Origin: an uncultured Bacteroidales bacterium
Lineage (GTDB): Bacteria; Bacteroidota; Bacteroidia; Bacteroidales; Paludibacteraceae
NCBI GenBank assembly: GCA_902798965.1
Contig: CADBYS010000030.1
Span: forward strand, 1 to 32,293
Length of the DNA: 32,293 bases
Direction of reading: 5' to 3'
This document shows positions 1 to 7,693 of this stretch, piece by piece. Numbering within the stretch: position 1 is the stretch's first letter; every line of letters starts with the position of its first letter. The position numbers and the translations under genes are program-made. The notes below the pieces were generated by a model. It ran no database searches. It was not told the origin of the DNA and saw only the letters and a program-made list of their open reading frames with translations.

Positions 1-319
1 GTGCCGATAAGTTCGTCGGGGAGTTTGAAGATACTATTAAGGATATTTGTGTAGATCAGTTCGGGGTTGATACTAACATCCCGAAGCTTACAGGATATAA
101 CCGTGCGGCGGTATGCTTCCGAAAGGCAGGCGTTGAGGTTTGTAACGCTCAACTCTTGATCGCCGAAATCGGTTTTGCTGAGGAAGAGGAACATGTCGAT
201 GAGCGTGCCGATAAGTTCGTCGGGGAGTTTGAAGATTCTATCGAGGATATTAGTGTAGATCAGTTCGGGGTTGATACCAATCTTCCGAAGCTTTCGGGCG
301 ATACCCGCGCGGCGGTAAT
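1..319 (-). repeat. In-frame direct repeat, two copies 204 bp apart
   Basis: Bases 1-115 and 205-319 are near-identical. The 204-bp offset is a multiple of three, so the repeat is in frame inside the HNH-like gene. The first copy is cut by the window edge, so further units may lie to the left. The intervening sequence (about 116-204) is not obviously duplicated within the window. Confidence 0.9.
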
Positions 320-779
320 TCTCTGCTGACCAAACCCACTCGAGGTTATTAGCATGCCAGTTCATCAGGTTCGTGTCCTTATGGTCGCAGACCTTACCTT
401 CCGGGCGCTTGCCGTTCCATGCATGAGCAACCAGCAGGTGGCATAATAGGCCACCAAAGTTACGCATAATCGGATGACTGCTTCCTTTTCTGAAACTTTG
501 ACTACTTGGCGAGTAATTAAACTTTTGCTCCTTCCATCCATGTTTGTTGCGGTCGAAGAATCTGCCGCTAAACGTGCAGTACAGCCAAGCGGCTATTTCA
601 CCGTCTTTGTTCAACCCTACGGAACAAGGGTGAAGATGCAGGCATCGGCATTGCATGGAGGTTACGTACTCCAGATCGGGCTCAAGAGGCGCGAGTAGGC
701 GCTTGATGAGGTTGGGGGTGACATACACGTCGAACATCTCGCCCGTGTAGAGCACCCAGTTAAGTTTTGATTTTCTCAT
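1..779 (-). CDS. HNH-endonuclease-like protein with internal repeat, 3' end outside window
   Basis: A frame open from an ATG at 779 runs off the left edge, giving at least 259 residues. Residues about 113-150 match the HNH_3 (phage/intron-type HNH) pattern: a CHLLVAHAWNGKRPEG stretch, then DHKDTN with D132-H133, then N-N-L-E-W-V and a YRR tail. This type of protein nicks or cuts DNA and is usually carried by phages or mobile elements. After the HNH part, a 68-residue unit starts to repeat (first copy about residues 154-221, second from 222). Both copies share the core INPELIYTNIL and FKLPDELIG, and the DNA of the two copies is nearly identical. The start sits about 55 bases downstream of a good Bacteroidota -7 box. 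The HNH assignment is fairly secure; the role of the repeat is unknown. Confidence 0.72.
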   Translation of the reverse strand, partial: MRKSKLNWVLYTGEMFDVYVTPNLIKRLLAPLEPDLEYVTSMQCRCLHLHPCSVGLNKDGEIAAWLYCTFSGRFFDRNKHGWKEQKFNYSPSSQSFRKGSSHPIMRNFGGLLCHLLVAHAWNGKRPEGKVCDHKDTNLMNWHANNLEWVWSAENYRRAGIARKLRKIGINPELIYTNILDRIFKLPDELIGTLIDMFLFLSKTDFGDQELSVTNLNACLSEAYRRTVISCKLRDVSINPELIYTNILNSIFKLPDELIG

Positions 780-832
780 TGTTGTATTGCTTTCGGGGTT
801 GAGGAGGGCGCCTTCTCCTGCCGAAAAACAAT

Positions 833-841
833 GCAAAGGTA
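833..841 (-). promoter_or_regulatory. Bacteroidota -7 box of the HNH-like gene
   Basis: On the minus strand 841-833 reads TACCTTTGC, a match to TAnnTTTG. No TTTG lies at the usual 20-nt spacing; the nearest upstream TTTG is at 25 nt. Transcription would start near 828, about 50 nt before the ATG at 779. Confidence 0.6.
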
Positions 842-884
842 CAACAAATATTTTAAAATTTTGTGACAAATTTGTCGCATAATT

Positions 885-1130
885 TCAAAAAATTTTCTTA
901 TCGCGTGCACGCGCGACCGTTCGGGTATCTACACCGGCTAAATCTGCTGTTTTCTGCAAAGGAGAAGGCCATCCAAGCAATACAACTGCTCGATAGAGTT
1001 CCTGAAGATAGATGGTTTTGAGGTCTTCGAGCGGGAAGTACTCGAGTTGTGAACGATCCTCATGATCGTTGCTCAGTGACCGGAGTGCGACGCGTATAGC
1101 GAGCCGTACAATAGATCGAATTAGAATCAT
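885..1130 (-). CDS. Small HTH-like hypothetical protein
   Basis: An 81-residue ORF. I do not recognise a family. The last 30 residues (PLQKTADLAGVDTRTVARAR) have the look of a helix-turn-helix of the type found in small phage or transposon DNA-binding proteins. The N-terminal third is basic and hydrophobic. No Shine-Dalgarno sequence is visible and no clear promoter lies in the 33 bases between the start and the terminators upstream, so expression is uncertain. It is co-oriented with the HNH-like gene and stops 43 bases before that gene's -7 box. It could be real accessory DNA or a chance ORF. Confidence 0.45.
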   Translation of the reverse strand: MILIRSIVRLAIRVALRSLSNDHEDRSQLEYFPLEDLKTIYLQELYRAVVLLGWPSPLQKTADLAGVDTRTVARARDKKIF

Positions 1131-1161
1131 AATGTTGTTGTTTTGTGGTTAATAATTATAC

Positions 1162-1189
1162 AAAAAAAAATGCCGGATTTCTCCGGCAT
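1162..1189 (-). terminator. Rho-independent terminator (second of two)
   Basis: An 8-bp perfect stem (ATGCCGGA/TCCGGCAT, 1170-1189) has a GAAA tetraloop on the minus strand and is followed by a run of nine T on that strand. Confidence 0.8.
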
Positions 1190-1194
1190 AGGCA

Positions 1195-1227
1195 CAAAAA
1201 AAATCCGCCTCCTTTCGGAAGCGGATT
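1195..1227 (-). terminator. Rho-independent terminator (first of two)
   Basis: Stem AATCCGC/GCGGATT (1202-1208 with 1221-1227) extends by three more pairs past one mismatch to a GAAA loop on the minus strand, then eight or nine T. It works leftward and would end the ORF6N transcript. The 250 nt between that stop codon and here would be a long 3' UTR. Confidence 0.8.
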
Positions 1228-1381
1228 AGAGTAATGTTTGTTTGTTGCTAATTATACGCAAAAGCGACAAGTGCATGAAGCACCTGCCGCCTATTAGTCG
1301 GTTATATATGTTTGCTGATTATTCCCTTCTTTTCTCGCGTAAACGCTCGAACGACATATTTCGCACAAACAGCCCCTTCGC

Positions 1382-1402
1382 TGTGTGTGTGTGTGTGTGT
1401 GT
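1382..1402. repeat. (TG)10 dinucleotide microsatellite
   Basis: Twenty-one uninterrupted bases of alternating T and G. Such runs can change length by slippage. Confidence 0.95.
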
Positions 1403-1410
1403 AGAGCCTT

Positions 1411-1466
1411 ACCATCCCCTTCGCGGCTGTCGCCGCGATACCGATAGAACAATATGTGAGGATGGT
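1411..1466. other. Foldable element next to the TG run
   Basis: ACCATCC (1411-1417) pairs with GGATGGT (1460-1466) and encloses a perfect 6-bp hairpin CGCGGC-TGTC-GCCGCG (1422-1437). On the minus strand it lies in the presumed 3' UTR of the ORF6N gene. Confidence 0.5.
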
Positions 1467-1479
1467 GAGCATTAGGGTA

Positions 1480-2412
1480 TTACAATTGGTTTAGTATTAT
1501 ATTCTTATCCAGCCCCATCTTGTCAAAGGCGAACAAACGTTTTCCTAATTCGTTAAAAGATGCTCCGAAATGATAGAGGTCATCATCGATTATCAAAAAT
1601 CGGTCATGGAAACGATTGTTATAAGCCTTTACTTCTATCGGCCTGCCGGGATATTGTGCGTCGTGTGCTGCAGAAATCGCTTTCAGACTCCGCCCAACTG
1701 CCTCCGTGTATATAGTTGCTTTCACGCCCTTCTGTCTGGCCTCCAATATATCAAATGTACGGGCATCCACATAACCATCAATCAAGATAACCTCCCGTTG
1801 CGCACTGCCAATCAATTTTTCTAAATAGATGCGTGCATCAAGCACTTTCCCCTCGACAAAAACTCCTTCTATCGGTTTAACAGAGCCATCATCCAATCGA
1901 CTCAAAATCGTCTCAAAATCATGTCCTATGGATGCAATCTCCCGCTTCGTTTCTAAGCGGAATTGCTCCAAAGAATCAAGTCTTTGTAAAATACCTGCAT
2001 TGGCTACAATAAAGCGCCGCATAGCCACAAAGGCCTCAATAATCTGCACGCTGAGACGAACCGCAATTTCACTGCGCAATACAGCAGATAGCATAGCTAC
2101 TCCCTGTTCGGTAAAAGCAAATGGCGTTGACGAGGAATGCTTGAGGGATTGGAACCTATCACAATTTGTGATTAGTTCATTTGTTTCTGAATCTGTCAGT
2201 TGGAAACGAAAACTCTCCGGAAAGCGTGCGGCATTACGCTTAACAGCCTGATTAAGAGCAATCGTTTTGATTTGGTATAGTTCGGCAAGGTCGCGATCTA
2301 ACATTACTTGAGTACCCCGTATGGTGAATATACGGTTTTCTATCTCATGCGAACTATACGAAAGTTCTAATGAGCGGGTGGTTTTATGCTTAAGCTGATT
2401 GTTAACCGCCAT
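1480..2412 (-). CDS. ORF6N (KilA-N-type) domain protein
   Basis: A 310-residue protein. Residues about 22-125 form an ORF6N domain (motifs RGTQVMLDRDLAELYQ, NRDL-type helix, FTEQGVAMLSAVL), a DNA-binding module of phages and other mobile elements that is common in Bacteroidota. The C-terminal 120 residues hold the companion domain usual in this family (ILIDGYVD and FHDRFLIIDD), which resembles half of a phospholipase-D-like fold with one His-x-Asp-type motif; no catalytic role should be assumed. The frame extends upstream to an ATG at 2529, but that would cover the promoter, so I place the start at the ATG at 2412, 30 bases after the -7 box. It is monocistronic, bounded by a terminator on each side. 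Likely role: regulator or antirepressor of an integrated element. Confidence 0.88.
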   Translation of the reverse strand: MAVNNQLKHKTTRSLELSYSSHEIENRIFTIRGTQVMLDRDLAELYQIKTIALNQAVKRNAARFPESFRFQLTDSETNELITNCDRFQSLKHSSSTPFAFTEQGVAMLSAVLRSEIAVRLSVQIIEAFVAMRRFIVANAGILQRLDSLEQFRLETKREIASIGHDFETILSRLDDGSVKPIEGVFVEGKVLDARIYLEKLIGSAQREVILIDGYVDARTFDILEARQKGVKATIYTEAVGRSLKAISAAHDAQYPGRPIEVKAYNNRFHDRFLIIDDDLYHFGASFNELGKRLFAFDKMGLDKNIILNQL

Positions 2413-2441
2413 TTGATTTCCGGTTTTAACTAATTTCGCCA

Positions 2442-2473
2442 CAAAGGTACAAAAAATTTTTGACATTTGCAAA
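2442..2473 (-). promoter_or_regulatory. Promoter of the ORF6N gene
   Basis: Minus-strand TTTG (2473-2470), a 20-nt spacer and TACCTTTG (2449-2442), the Bacteroidota sigma-ABfr arrangement. It decides the start codon at 2412. Confidence 0.8.
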
Positions 2474-2544
2474 TAATTTTTCACATTTTTGTGCGAATGG
2501 TAAGAAAAATTGAAAAATGCTATCTGCAAACGAAGCGGGGTGAT

Positions 2545-2581
2545 ATGAGAAAAGGCGGCGCGTCAAGACTGACACGCCGCC
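2545..2581 (-). terminator. Terminator of the transketolase operon
   Basis: GGCGGCG/CGCCGCC plus GTCA/TGAC around an AGAC loop (2554-2581) gives an 11-pair stem with one mismatch. On the minus strand it runs into a TTTT tract. Confidence 0.8.
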
Positions 2582-2592
2582 TGATTGGATAG

Positions 2593-2620
2593 GTCAAAAA
2601 TTACCCCAAATTATCCAAAA
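2593..2620. repeat. Copy of the right-arm spacer repeat
   Basis: This 28-base stretch (starting GTCAAAAATTACCCC) is the reverse-complement counterpart of elements near 31850 and 31995-32020. It lies between the tkt stop and its terminator, so it belongs to the tkt 3' UTR. Confidence 0.65.
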
Positions 2621-2635
2621 ACACTTTGGATTCGT

Positions 2636-4645
2636 TTAGAGCAGTTTCTTTACCTGGTCGTAGACGTTCCGGGCGGTGAAGCCGAGTTTCTCGTCAAGAA
2701 CCTTGTACGGAGCGGAGAAGCCGAAGCTGTTCAAGCCCCAGATGGCACCATTCTCGCCAACGAGTGACTCGAGGGTGCAAGGCAGACCGGCAGTCATGCC
2801 GAAGCGCTTGATGCCCTTGGGCAGCACAGCATCCTGGTACTCTTTCGGTTGCTCGCGGAACAGGCCTTCGGACGGAACGCTGACGATCTGCAGACGAACG
2901 CCATCCTTACGCAGCAGTTCAGCACCGGCAAGCAGAGTCGATACCTCCGAACCGGAAGCGAGCAGAACGACTTGCGGGTTCTCATCCTTGCTGACGATAT
3001 ATGCGCCTTTGCGGAAGCCTTCGAGGTTCACATTGGGCACAGGAGCGATATCCTGACGGCTGAGGATAAGGGCACTCGGCGTAGCGGTGTTCTCGATAGC
3101 CAGACGCCAAGCGAGGGTCGTCTCCTCGGCATCGGCGGGACGAAGCACGAGCATCGACGGATGGCCGTGGTGGTTGCGGAGCTTCTCCATCAAGCGGATC
3201 TGTGCCTCTTGCTCTACAGGCTCGTGGGTCGGACCATCCTCGCCTACACGGAACGCATCGTGGCTCCAGATGAAGATAACAGGTACCTCCATGAGCGCAG
3301 CCAGACGAACAGCAGGTTTCATATAATCGCTGAACACAAAGAACGTACCGCAAGCGGGGATAATACCTCCGTGCAGACTCATACCGATGCAAACGCAAGC
3401 CATGGTAAGCTCGCTCACACCTGCCTGCAAGAACTGACCGCTAAAGTCACCCTTGGTGAAGGCTTTGGTCTTCTTGAGGAAGCCGTCGGTCTTGTCGGAG
3501 TTCGAGAGGTCAGCCGAGCTGACGATCATGTTGCCGACATTTTCAGCCAGGAACGAGAGCACTCGTCCACTTGCATTACGGGTTGCGTCACCGGGTTTCT
3601 GCTCGATCAGACTCCAATCAATGCAGGGCACTTCACCCGACATGAAGGTCTCGTATTCGTTAGCTGCCAACGGGTTCTTCTCTTTCCAGTCATGATACCA
3701 GGCGTATTTCTTGTTGCACAACTCGCGCAACTCGATAGCACGCTCTTCGTACAATTTCTGAACCTCCGGGAAGATGACAAACGGGTTCTGCGGGTCACCG
3801 CCGAGGTTCTCGATGGTCTTCTCGAACGAAGCACCGGCCTTGCTCAACGGAGCACCATGGGTCGAACATTTGCCTTCCCAGTTGGCACCCTCAGCCGTCA
3901 CGCAGCCCTTACCCATCGTTGTATGGCCGATGATGATGGACGGTTGTCCTTTGTGCGCCTTGGCTTTGGCGATAGCATCACGGATGGCATCGGGATCATT
4001 ACCCGGTATCTCCTGCACGAACCATCCCCAAGCTTTGTACTTGGCAGCAACATCTTCGGAAGTCACTTCGCCACACTCCGTGGAGAGCTGGATGGTGTTG
4101 GAGTCATAGAACATGACAAGATTGTCCAGTCCGAGGTGTCCTGCCAGACGACCTGCGCCCTGGGATATCTCCTCCTGTACGCCGCCATCGGAGATGAAGG
4201 CATAGATGGTAGGATTGTGAGCCTCGCCATAACGTGCGTTGAACCATTTGGCTGCAATAGCTGCGCCAACCGCGAATGTATGGCCTTGGCCAAGCGGACC
4301 GCTGGTATTCTCAATCATTCGTTCGATCTCGCGTTCGGGGTGACCGGGAGTCACACTACCCCACTGACGGAGGTTCTGAAGGTCTTCGAGCGAGAATTTA
4401 CCCGCCAGGCAGAGCTGTGCATAGAGCATAGGTGCCATATGTCCCGGGTCGAGGAAGAAACGGTCGCGTGCCTCCCATGCAGGGTTCTCGGGATCGTACT
4501 CCAGGAACTCCGAGAAGAGTACGTTGATGAAATCTGCGCCACCCATGGCACCGCCCGGGTGACCACTCTTGGCTTTCTCTACTGCTGCCGCCGCAAGGAT
4601 GCGGATATTGTTGGCGGCCATTGTCATTAGTTCTTTCGAATTCAT
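2636..4645 (-). CDS. tkt: Transketolase
   Basis: A 669-residue, full-length transketolase. It moves two-carbon ketol units between sugar phosphates in the non-oxidative pentose phosphate pathway, using thiamine diphosphate and a divalent metal in the cytoplasm. Seen in order: SGHPGGAMGGAD (about residue 27), the thiamine-diphosphate-binding SDGGVQEE segment followed by FYDSN (about 153-184), and the GEDGPTHEPVEQ loop carrying the conserved catalytic-site His (H474). It is the third gene of a minus-strand operon, 19 bases after the DUF6048 gene, with a strong terminator 55 bases after its stop. Length and motifs are normal. In a gut-type Bacteroidales it would supply pentoses and erythrose-4-phosphate. 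Confidence 0.97.
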   Translation of the reverse strand: MNSKELMTMAANNIRILAAAAVEKAKSGHPGGAMGGADFINVLFSEFLEYDPENPAWEARDRFFLDPGHMAPMLYAQLCLAGKFSLEDLQNLRQWGSVTPGHPEREIERMIENTSGPLGQGHTFAVGAAIAAKWFNARYGEAHNPTIYAFISDGGVQEEISQGAGRLAGHLGLDNLVMFYDSNTIQLSTECGEVTSEDVAAKYKAWGWFVQEIPGNDPDAIRDAIAKAKAHKGQPSIIIGHTTMGKGCVTAEGANWEGKCSTHGAPLSKAGASFEKTIENLGGDPQNPFVIFPEVQKLYEERAIELRELCNKKYAWYHDWKEKNPLAANEYETFMSGEVPCIDWSLIEQKPGDATRNASGRVLSFLAENVGNMIVSSADLSNSDKTDGFLKKTKAFTKGDFSGQFLQAGVSELTMACVCIGMSLHGGIIPACGTFFVFSDYMKPAVRLAALMEVPVIFIWSHDAFRVGEDGPTHEPVEQEAQIRLMEKLRNHHGHPSMLVLRPADAEETTLAWRLAIENTATPSALILSRQDIAPVPNVNLEGFRKGAYIVSKDENPQVVLLASGSEVSTLLAGAELLRKDGVRLQIVSVPSEGLFREQPKEYQDAVLPKGIKRFGMTAGLPCTLESLVGENGAIWGLNSFGFSAPYKVLDEKLGFTARNVYDQVKKLL

Positions 4646-4664
4646 GTTATTATGATTTAAATTG

Positions 4665-5447
4665 TTAAAACGCGTAGCCTATGTAGTAATCAAAGCCCCA
4701 GTTCATGTTGTTGTGGTAGCCGAAGCCGGGGATGTAATAGGGAGTGGTCAGTTCGTCGTGGCTGTTCTTGGTAAACAGGAACTTCATCCTTACCGCCCAA
4801 CCCATATACACACCGTACATGATATCCACATTCACTCCTGCCGCCACCTCGCCCCATACGTCGGCAATCCACTCACCCTTCGGGAAATAAGGTTTCAAGT
4901 CGGGTGTGTCCAAGCGTTGCCAACCCGTACCCAGCCGCACGCCGATCAGCAGGCTGGAGCGTTGATCCGGACGTTTCTTGAGCGGATTGATATCCAGTCC
5001 TATCCTCGCGAACTGTCCGCTGCCGTGGTAGAGACTGTCCGGCAGGTTCTTGCTCCTATCTACCTTCTGCTGCAGGAACTGCCCTGCGTGCCCGAACTCG
5101 ACGGTAGGAAAGAAACGGTTCTTGAGCCGCACGCTCACCGCGGCTTCCACAGAGTACGTGTGCCAATCCGAGCGCAAGGCGTCGAAGATGGGATTGAATA
5201 TATCCACCCGCACCAACGTAGCCTGATAGATTGAATCCTTCTTAACGGGCTTGGGCGCTTCCGGCTCAGGCTGCAAGGCTGCGGAATCCGCCTTCATCGA
5301 CTTATCGGGCAGCACATCCTGTATGAGCACCGAATCCGCCGACGCTACTACGGTTGAATCTGCCAACGCAACAACGGTTGAGTCCGCCTGCTGCGCACAA
5401 AGAGGCAAAGTCAGCGTCAGAAACACTATGAACGCCAAGCGCCTCAT
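4665..5447 (-). CDS. DUF6048-type outer-membrane-like protein
   Basis: A 260-residue protein with a signal peptide (MRRLAFIVFLTLTLPLCAQQ, cleavage near residue 19). A Ser/Asp/Val-rich stretch with a short duplicated VVALADST/VVASADSV motif and a Pro/Lys linker follow. From about residue 75 alternating hydrophobic and aromatic strands end in YYIGYAF with a terminal Phe, which suits a small outer-membrane beta-barrel. It resembles the uncharacterised Bacteroidota DUF6048 family; that name is from memory and moderately sure. Its ATG overlaps the stop of the upstream gene (ATGA), and tkt follows in 19 bases, so the three are co-transcribed and the first two probably co-translated. Function unknown. 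Confidence 0.85.
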   Translation of the reverse strand: MRRLAFIVFLTLTLPLCAQQADSTVVALADSTVVASADSVLIQDVLPDKSMKADSAALQPEPEAPKPVKKDSIYQATLVRVDIFNPIFDALRSDWHTYSVEAAVSVRLKNRFFPTVEFGHAGQFLQQKVDRSKNLPDSLYHGSGQFARIGLDINPLKKRPDQRSSLLIGVRLGTGWQRLDTPDLKPYFPKGEWIADVWGEVAAGVNVDIMYGVYMGWAVRMKFLFTKNSHDELTTPYYIPGFGYHNNMNWGFDYYIGYAF

Positions 5448-5956
5448 ATCAGTTTGGCAGCTTCCTCCTTCAGTGCGCGCAACGCTTTCTCGTTAGCCGT
5501 CTCGCCGTTGGTACTATAGGCGGTGAGCAGCACCTTGGCATAGTCGAGCGACGTGCTCTCAGGCGGCAACTGCACAGCCATAGCCGTGACGAACGCCATC
5601 ATCTGCCCGCGCGCCACCATGATCTGTTCCCACACGGACTCCGACACATAGATCTGCTGACTCATGTTGTGGTCGAACTCCAGACGGATGGTTTGCAACA
5701 GGCGCTGCTGCACCTGCTGAACGGTCATCGTGGAGACCTCCAGATCCATGAGCATGTGTTCGGGCTGCGTACGCTCGAGCATCAAAGCCAGACGCTCATA
5801 CGCCCTGAGCCGAATAGGCGATATCTCCTTCTGCGACGCACGCTTGAGTTCCCATTCGCGCTTCTGCTGCTCGTTGTTAAAGAGCTTGTGCATCACAATC
5901 CATGTAGCCAACAGCACAATCAGTGCCGGAATGCAATATTTCAGTACTTCTATCAT
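5444..5956 (-). CDS. DUF7935-type membrane-anchored protein
   Basis: A 170-residue protein with one N-terminal membrane segment (about residues 5-25, ALIVLLATWIVMHKLF) and a cytoplasmic helical domain (RLRAYERLALMLERTQP, then FDHNMSQQIYVSESVWEQI). This matches a conserved Bacteroidota family of unknown function (DUF7935, moderately sure). I start it at the ATG at 5956; a longer frame to 6034 would use sequence of no family likeness. It is the first gene of the operon leading to tkt. The mRNA leader is about 90 nt and holds a strong hairpin at 5977-5994. Confidence 0.85.
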   Translation of the reverse strand: MIEVLKYCIPALIVLLATWIVMHKLFNNEQQKREWELKRASQKEISPIRLRAYERLALMLERTQPEHMLMDLEVSTMTVQQVQQRLLQTIRLEFDHNMSQQIYVSESVWEQIMVARGQMMAFVTAMAVQLPPESTSLDYAKVLLTAYSTNGETANEKALRALKEEAAKLI

Positions 5957-5976
5957 AATCGTATCTTGTTTGTGCG

Positions 5977-5994
5977 GCAGCCAAAATTGGCTGC
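5977..5994. other. Hairpin of the CCAAT-TTGG type in a 5' leader
   Basis: GCAGCCAA-AA-TTGGCTGC is a perfect 8-bp inverted repeat in the leader of the DUF7935 gene. On the minus strand its core is CCAATTTTGG, one base from the CCAATCTTGG core repeated at 18801, 18871, 23485 and 27674. Confidence 0.6.
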
Positions 5995-6054
5995 GGGCAT
6001 TTTTTGTCGGGGCAGCATGGCGGCAAAAAATCACCGCTCACACCAATTCCGCCA

Positions 6055-6086
6055 CAAAGTTACAAAAAAAAAATGATATTTGCAAG
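6055..6086 (-). promoter_or_regulatory. Promoter of the DUF7935-DUF6048-tkt operon
   Basis: Minus-strand TTG (6085-6083), 20-nt spacer with ten T, TAACTTTG (6062-6055). It is divergent from the promoter at 6143-6174, about 80 bases away. Confidence 0.8.
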
Positions 6087-6142
6087 TAATAATGCAGAAA
6101 ATCGCAAAAAAAATCGTTACTTTCTTATTTTTTTCAAAAAAA

Positions 6143-6174
6143 TTTGCAAATGTCGATTTTTTTTTGTAACTTTG
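6143..6174 (+). promoter_or_regulatory. Promoter of the cell-wall operon
   Basis: TTTG (6143-6146), 20-nt spacer and TAACTTTG (6167-6174). The spacer begins CAAATGTC and ends in nine T and a G, almost the same as in the ORF6N promoter. No other clear promoter appears before 19297, so this one may drive eleven genes. Confidence 0.85.
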
Positions 6175-6223
6175 TATGTTTTTTTGAATGGACTGATTAA
6201 CGTTATTGTTTTTGTAGAAAATA

Positions 6224-7693
6224 ATGCTATTATCACAACTATTTACCCAAGCCACGGGGAAGAAAGCCGGTGAGCAGGTAGCTCTGACGGCATCGGGCAG
6301 CAACCGCCGGTATTACCGCATATACAGTGAGGACAGAGAGGTGTCGCTCATCGGTGTGCAAGGCACATCCAGGGACGAGAACCATGCGTTCCTGTATATG
6401 GACGAGCGCTTCCTGGCTCAGGGGCTGAACGTGCCGCGCGTGCTGGCTGTGAGCGAGGATGAGATGGCGTATGTGCAGGAGGATCTGGGCGATACCCTGC
6501 TCTTCGATTATATAGCCGAAGGAAGGAAGACCGGCGTGTTCTGCGAAGCAGAGAAGGATATGCTGCGCAAAACTATGCGCGCGCTGGCGCGCTTTCAGGT
6601 GCGCGCTGCGGATGATTTCGACTTCAACCAGTGCTATCCGCAGCCCGAGTTCAACCTGCGCAGCATTCGCTGGGATCTGAACTATTTCAAATATTGTTTT
6701 CTGAAAGCCACAGGCCTGGAGTTCCAGGAGGACAAGCTCGAGAACGAGTTTGAGCGCCTGGCATATATTCTGCTGCAACAGAAGCGGATGAACGCCTTCA
6801 TGTACCGCGACTTCCAGAGCCGGAATGTGATGGTAGTGGAAAGTCAAAAGTCGAAAGCCAAAAGCGGCAAAGGTGAACTTGTGCCGTACTTCATCGATTT
6901 TCAGGGCGGCCGACGCGGACCACTATACTACGACGTAGCCTCGTTCCTGTGGCAAGCCAAGGCGAACTACCACGACGAGTTGCGCCACGAGCTGATAGAG
7001 GAATACCTCGACGAGCTGAGCAAGCACATGGAAATCGACAAGGAGGAGTTTTACGCCACGCTGCGTCACTTCGTGCTCTTCCGCACGATGCAGGTGCTTG
7101 GCGCGTACGGCTTCCGCGGATACTTCGAGAAGAAACCTCACTTCCTGCAATCCATTCCGTTTGCGATAGAGAACCTGCGCCGTTTGCTCAAGAACGCCGC
7201 CGAGGACTACCCCTACCTGATAGAGGTGCTGCACGAAATGACGGAGATGAAGCAGTTCAAGGATGTAGGCGTACGCAAACCGCTGGTGGTGAAGGTCTAT
7301 TCGTTCTCGTACAAGAAAGGTATACCTGCTGACGCGAGCGGCAACGGTGGCGGATTTGTGTTCGACTGCCGCGCCGTGAACAACCCCGGCAAGTACGAGC
7401 GCTACACCTATTTCACGGGTATGGATGAGCCGGTTATCAAGTTCCTGGAGCAAGACGGTGAGATTCTGCCGTTCCTGGATTCCGCCTACAAGCTGGTGGA
7501 TGCGAGCGTGAAGCGGTACATTGACCGCGGGTTCAGGAACCTGATGGTAAGTTTCGGTTGCACGGGCGGACAACACCGTTCGGTATATGCTGCCGAGAAG
7601 ATGGCCGAGCATATCAACTCGAAGTTCGGCGTGGAGGTACAGCTCATCCACCGCGAGCAGAACGTAGAACGCATACTGAACAGTAAGGACTGA
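6224..7693 (+). CDS. Sugar kinase (APH/AmgK-like) fused to RapZ C-terminal domain
   Basis: A 489-residue two-domain protein. Residues 1-340 are an aminoglycoside-phosphotransferase-fold kinase resembling AmgK (N-acetylmuramate/N-acetylglucosamine 1-kinase): catalytic-loop YRDFQSRN with D196 and N201, and the metal-binding IDFQ with D225 followed by GPLYYDVASFLW. Residues about 355-489 match the C-terminal domain of RapZ, which in Escherichia coli senses glucosamine-6-phosphate: YSFSYKKG, DCRAVNNPG and GCTGGQHRS (C446, H451, R452). The Walker-type N-terminal half of RapZ is absent. The gene overlaps the MurU-like gene by one base (TGATG), which argues for a shared path: phosphorylate an amino sugar, then make the UDP-sugar. 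Residues 206-215 (ESQKSKAKS) are encoded by a heptamer repeat between the two catalytic motifs. The substrate is inferred. Confidence 0.9.
   Translation: MLLSQLFTQATGKKAGEQVALTASGSNRRYYRIYSEDREVSLIGVQGTSRDENHAFLYMDERFLAQGLNVPRVLAVSEDEMAYVQEDLGDTLLFDYIAEGRKTGVFCEAEKDMLRKTMRALARFQVRAADDFDFNQCYPQPEFNLRSIRWDLNYFKYCFLKATGLEFQEDKLENEFERLAYILLQQKRMNAFMYRDFQSRNVMVVESQKSKAKSGKGELVPYFIDFQGGRRGPLYYDVASFLWQAKANYHDELRHELIEEYLDELSKHMEIDKEEFYATLRHFVLFRTMQVLGAYGFRGYFEKKPHFLQSIPFAIENLRRLLKNAAEDYPYLIEVLHEMTEMKQFKDVGVRKPLVVKVYSFSYKKGIPADASGNGGGFVFDCRAVNNPGKYERYTYFTGMDEPVIKFLEQDGEILPFLDSAYKLVDASVKRYIDRGFRNLMVSFGCTGGQHRSVYAAEKMAEHINSKFGVEVQLIHREQNVERILNSKD
6839..6866. repeat. Heptamer array inside the kinase/RapZ gene
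   Basis: Four successive heptamers GAAAGTC, AAAAGTC, GAAAGCC, AAAAGCG. The same order of words occurs in reverse complement in the spacer at 31961-31992. Confidence 0.85.

Larger units (their letters stand above)
1131..1479. other. Gene-free stretch: terminators, microsatellite, foldable segment
   Basis: I see no credible gene here. It contains the two minus-strand terminators, a TG dinucleotide run and a 56-nt foldable segment. Short ORFs that cross it consist of microsatellite translation (alternating Val/Cys) and are not supported. Confidence 0.7.

Noticed and set aside
1242-1475. 77-codon ORF with a Val/Cys run
   Set aside because: It depends on the TG microsatellite and crosses foldable non-coding sequence; no family likeness.
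2413-2529. Longer N-terminus for the ORF6N protein (ATG at 2529)
   Set aside because: It would be encoded by the promoter region itself; the -7 box at 2449-2442 places the transcript start after this ATG.
2585-2767. 60-codon plus-strand ORF starting MDRSKITPNYPK
   Set aside because: It starts in a repeat and then runs antisense through the tkt C-terminus. Only the repeat likeness is of interest.
2849-4630. 593-codon open frame on the plus strand opposite tkt
   Set aside because: It is a mirror of the transketolase codons. The minus strand has all transketolase motifs, a promoter and a terminator, and the plus frame has no recognisable domain.
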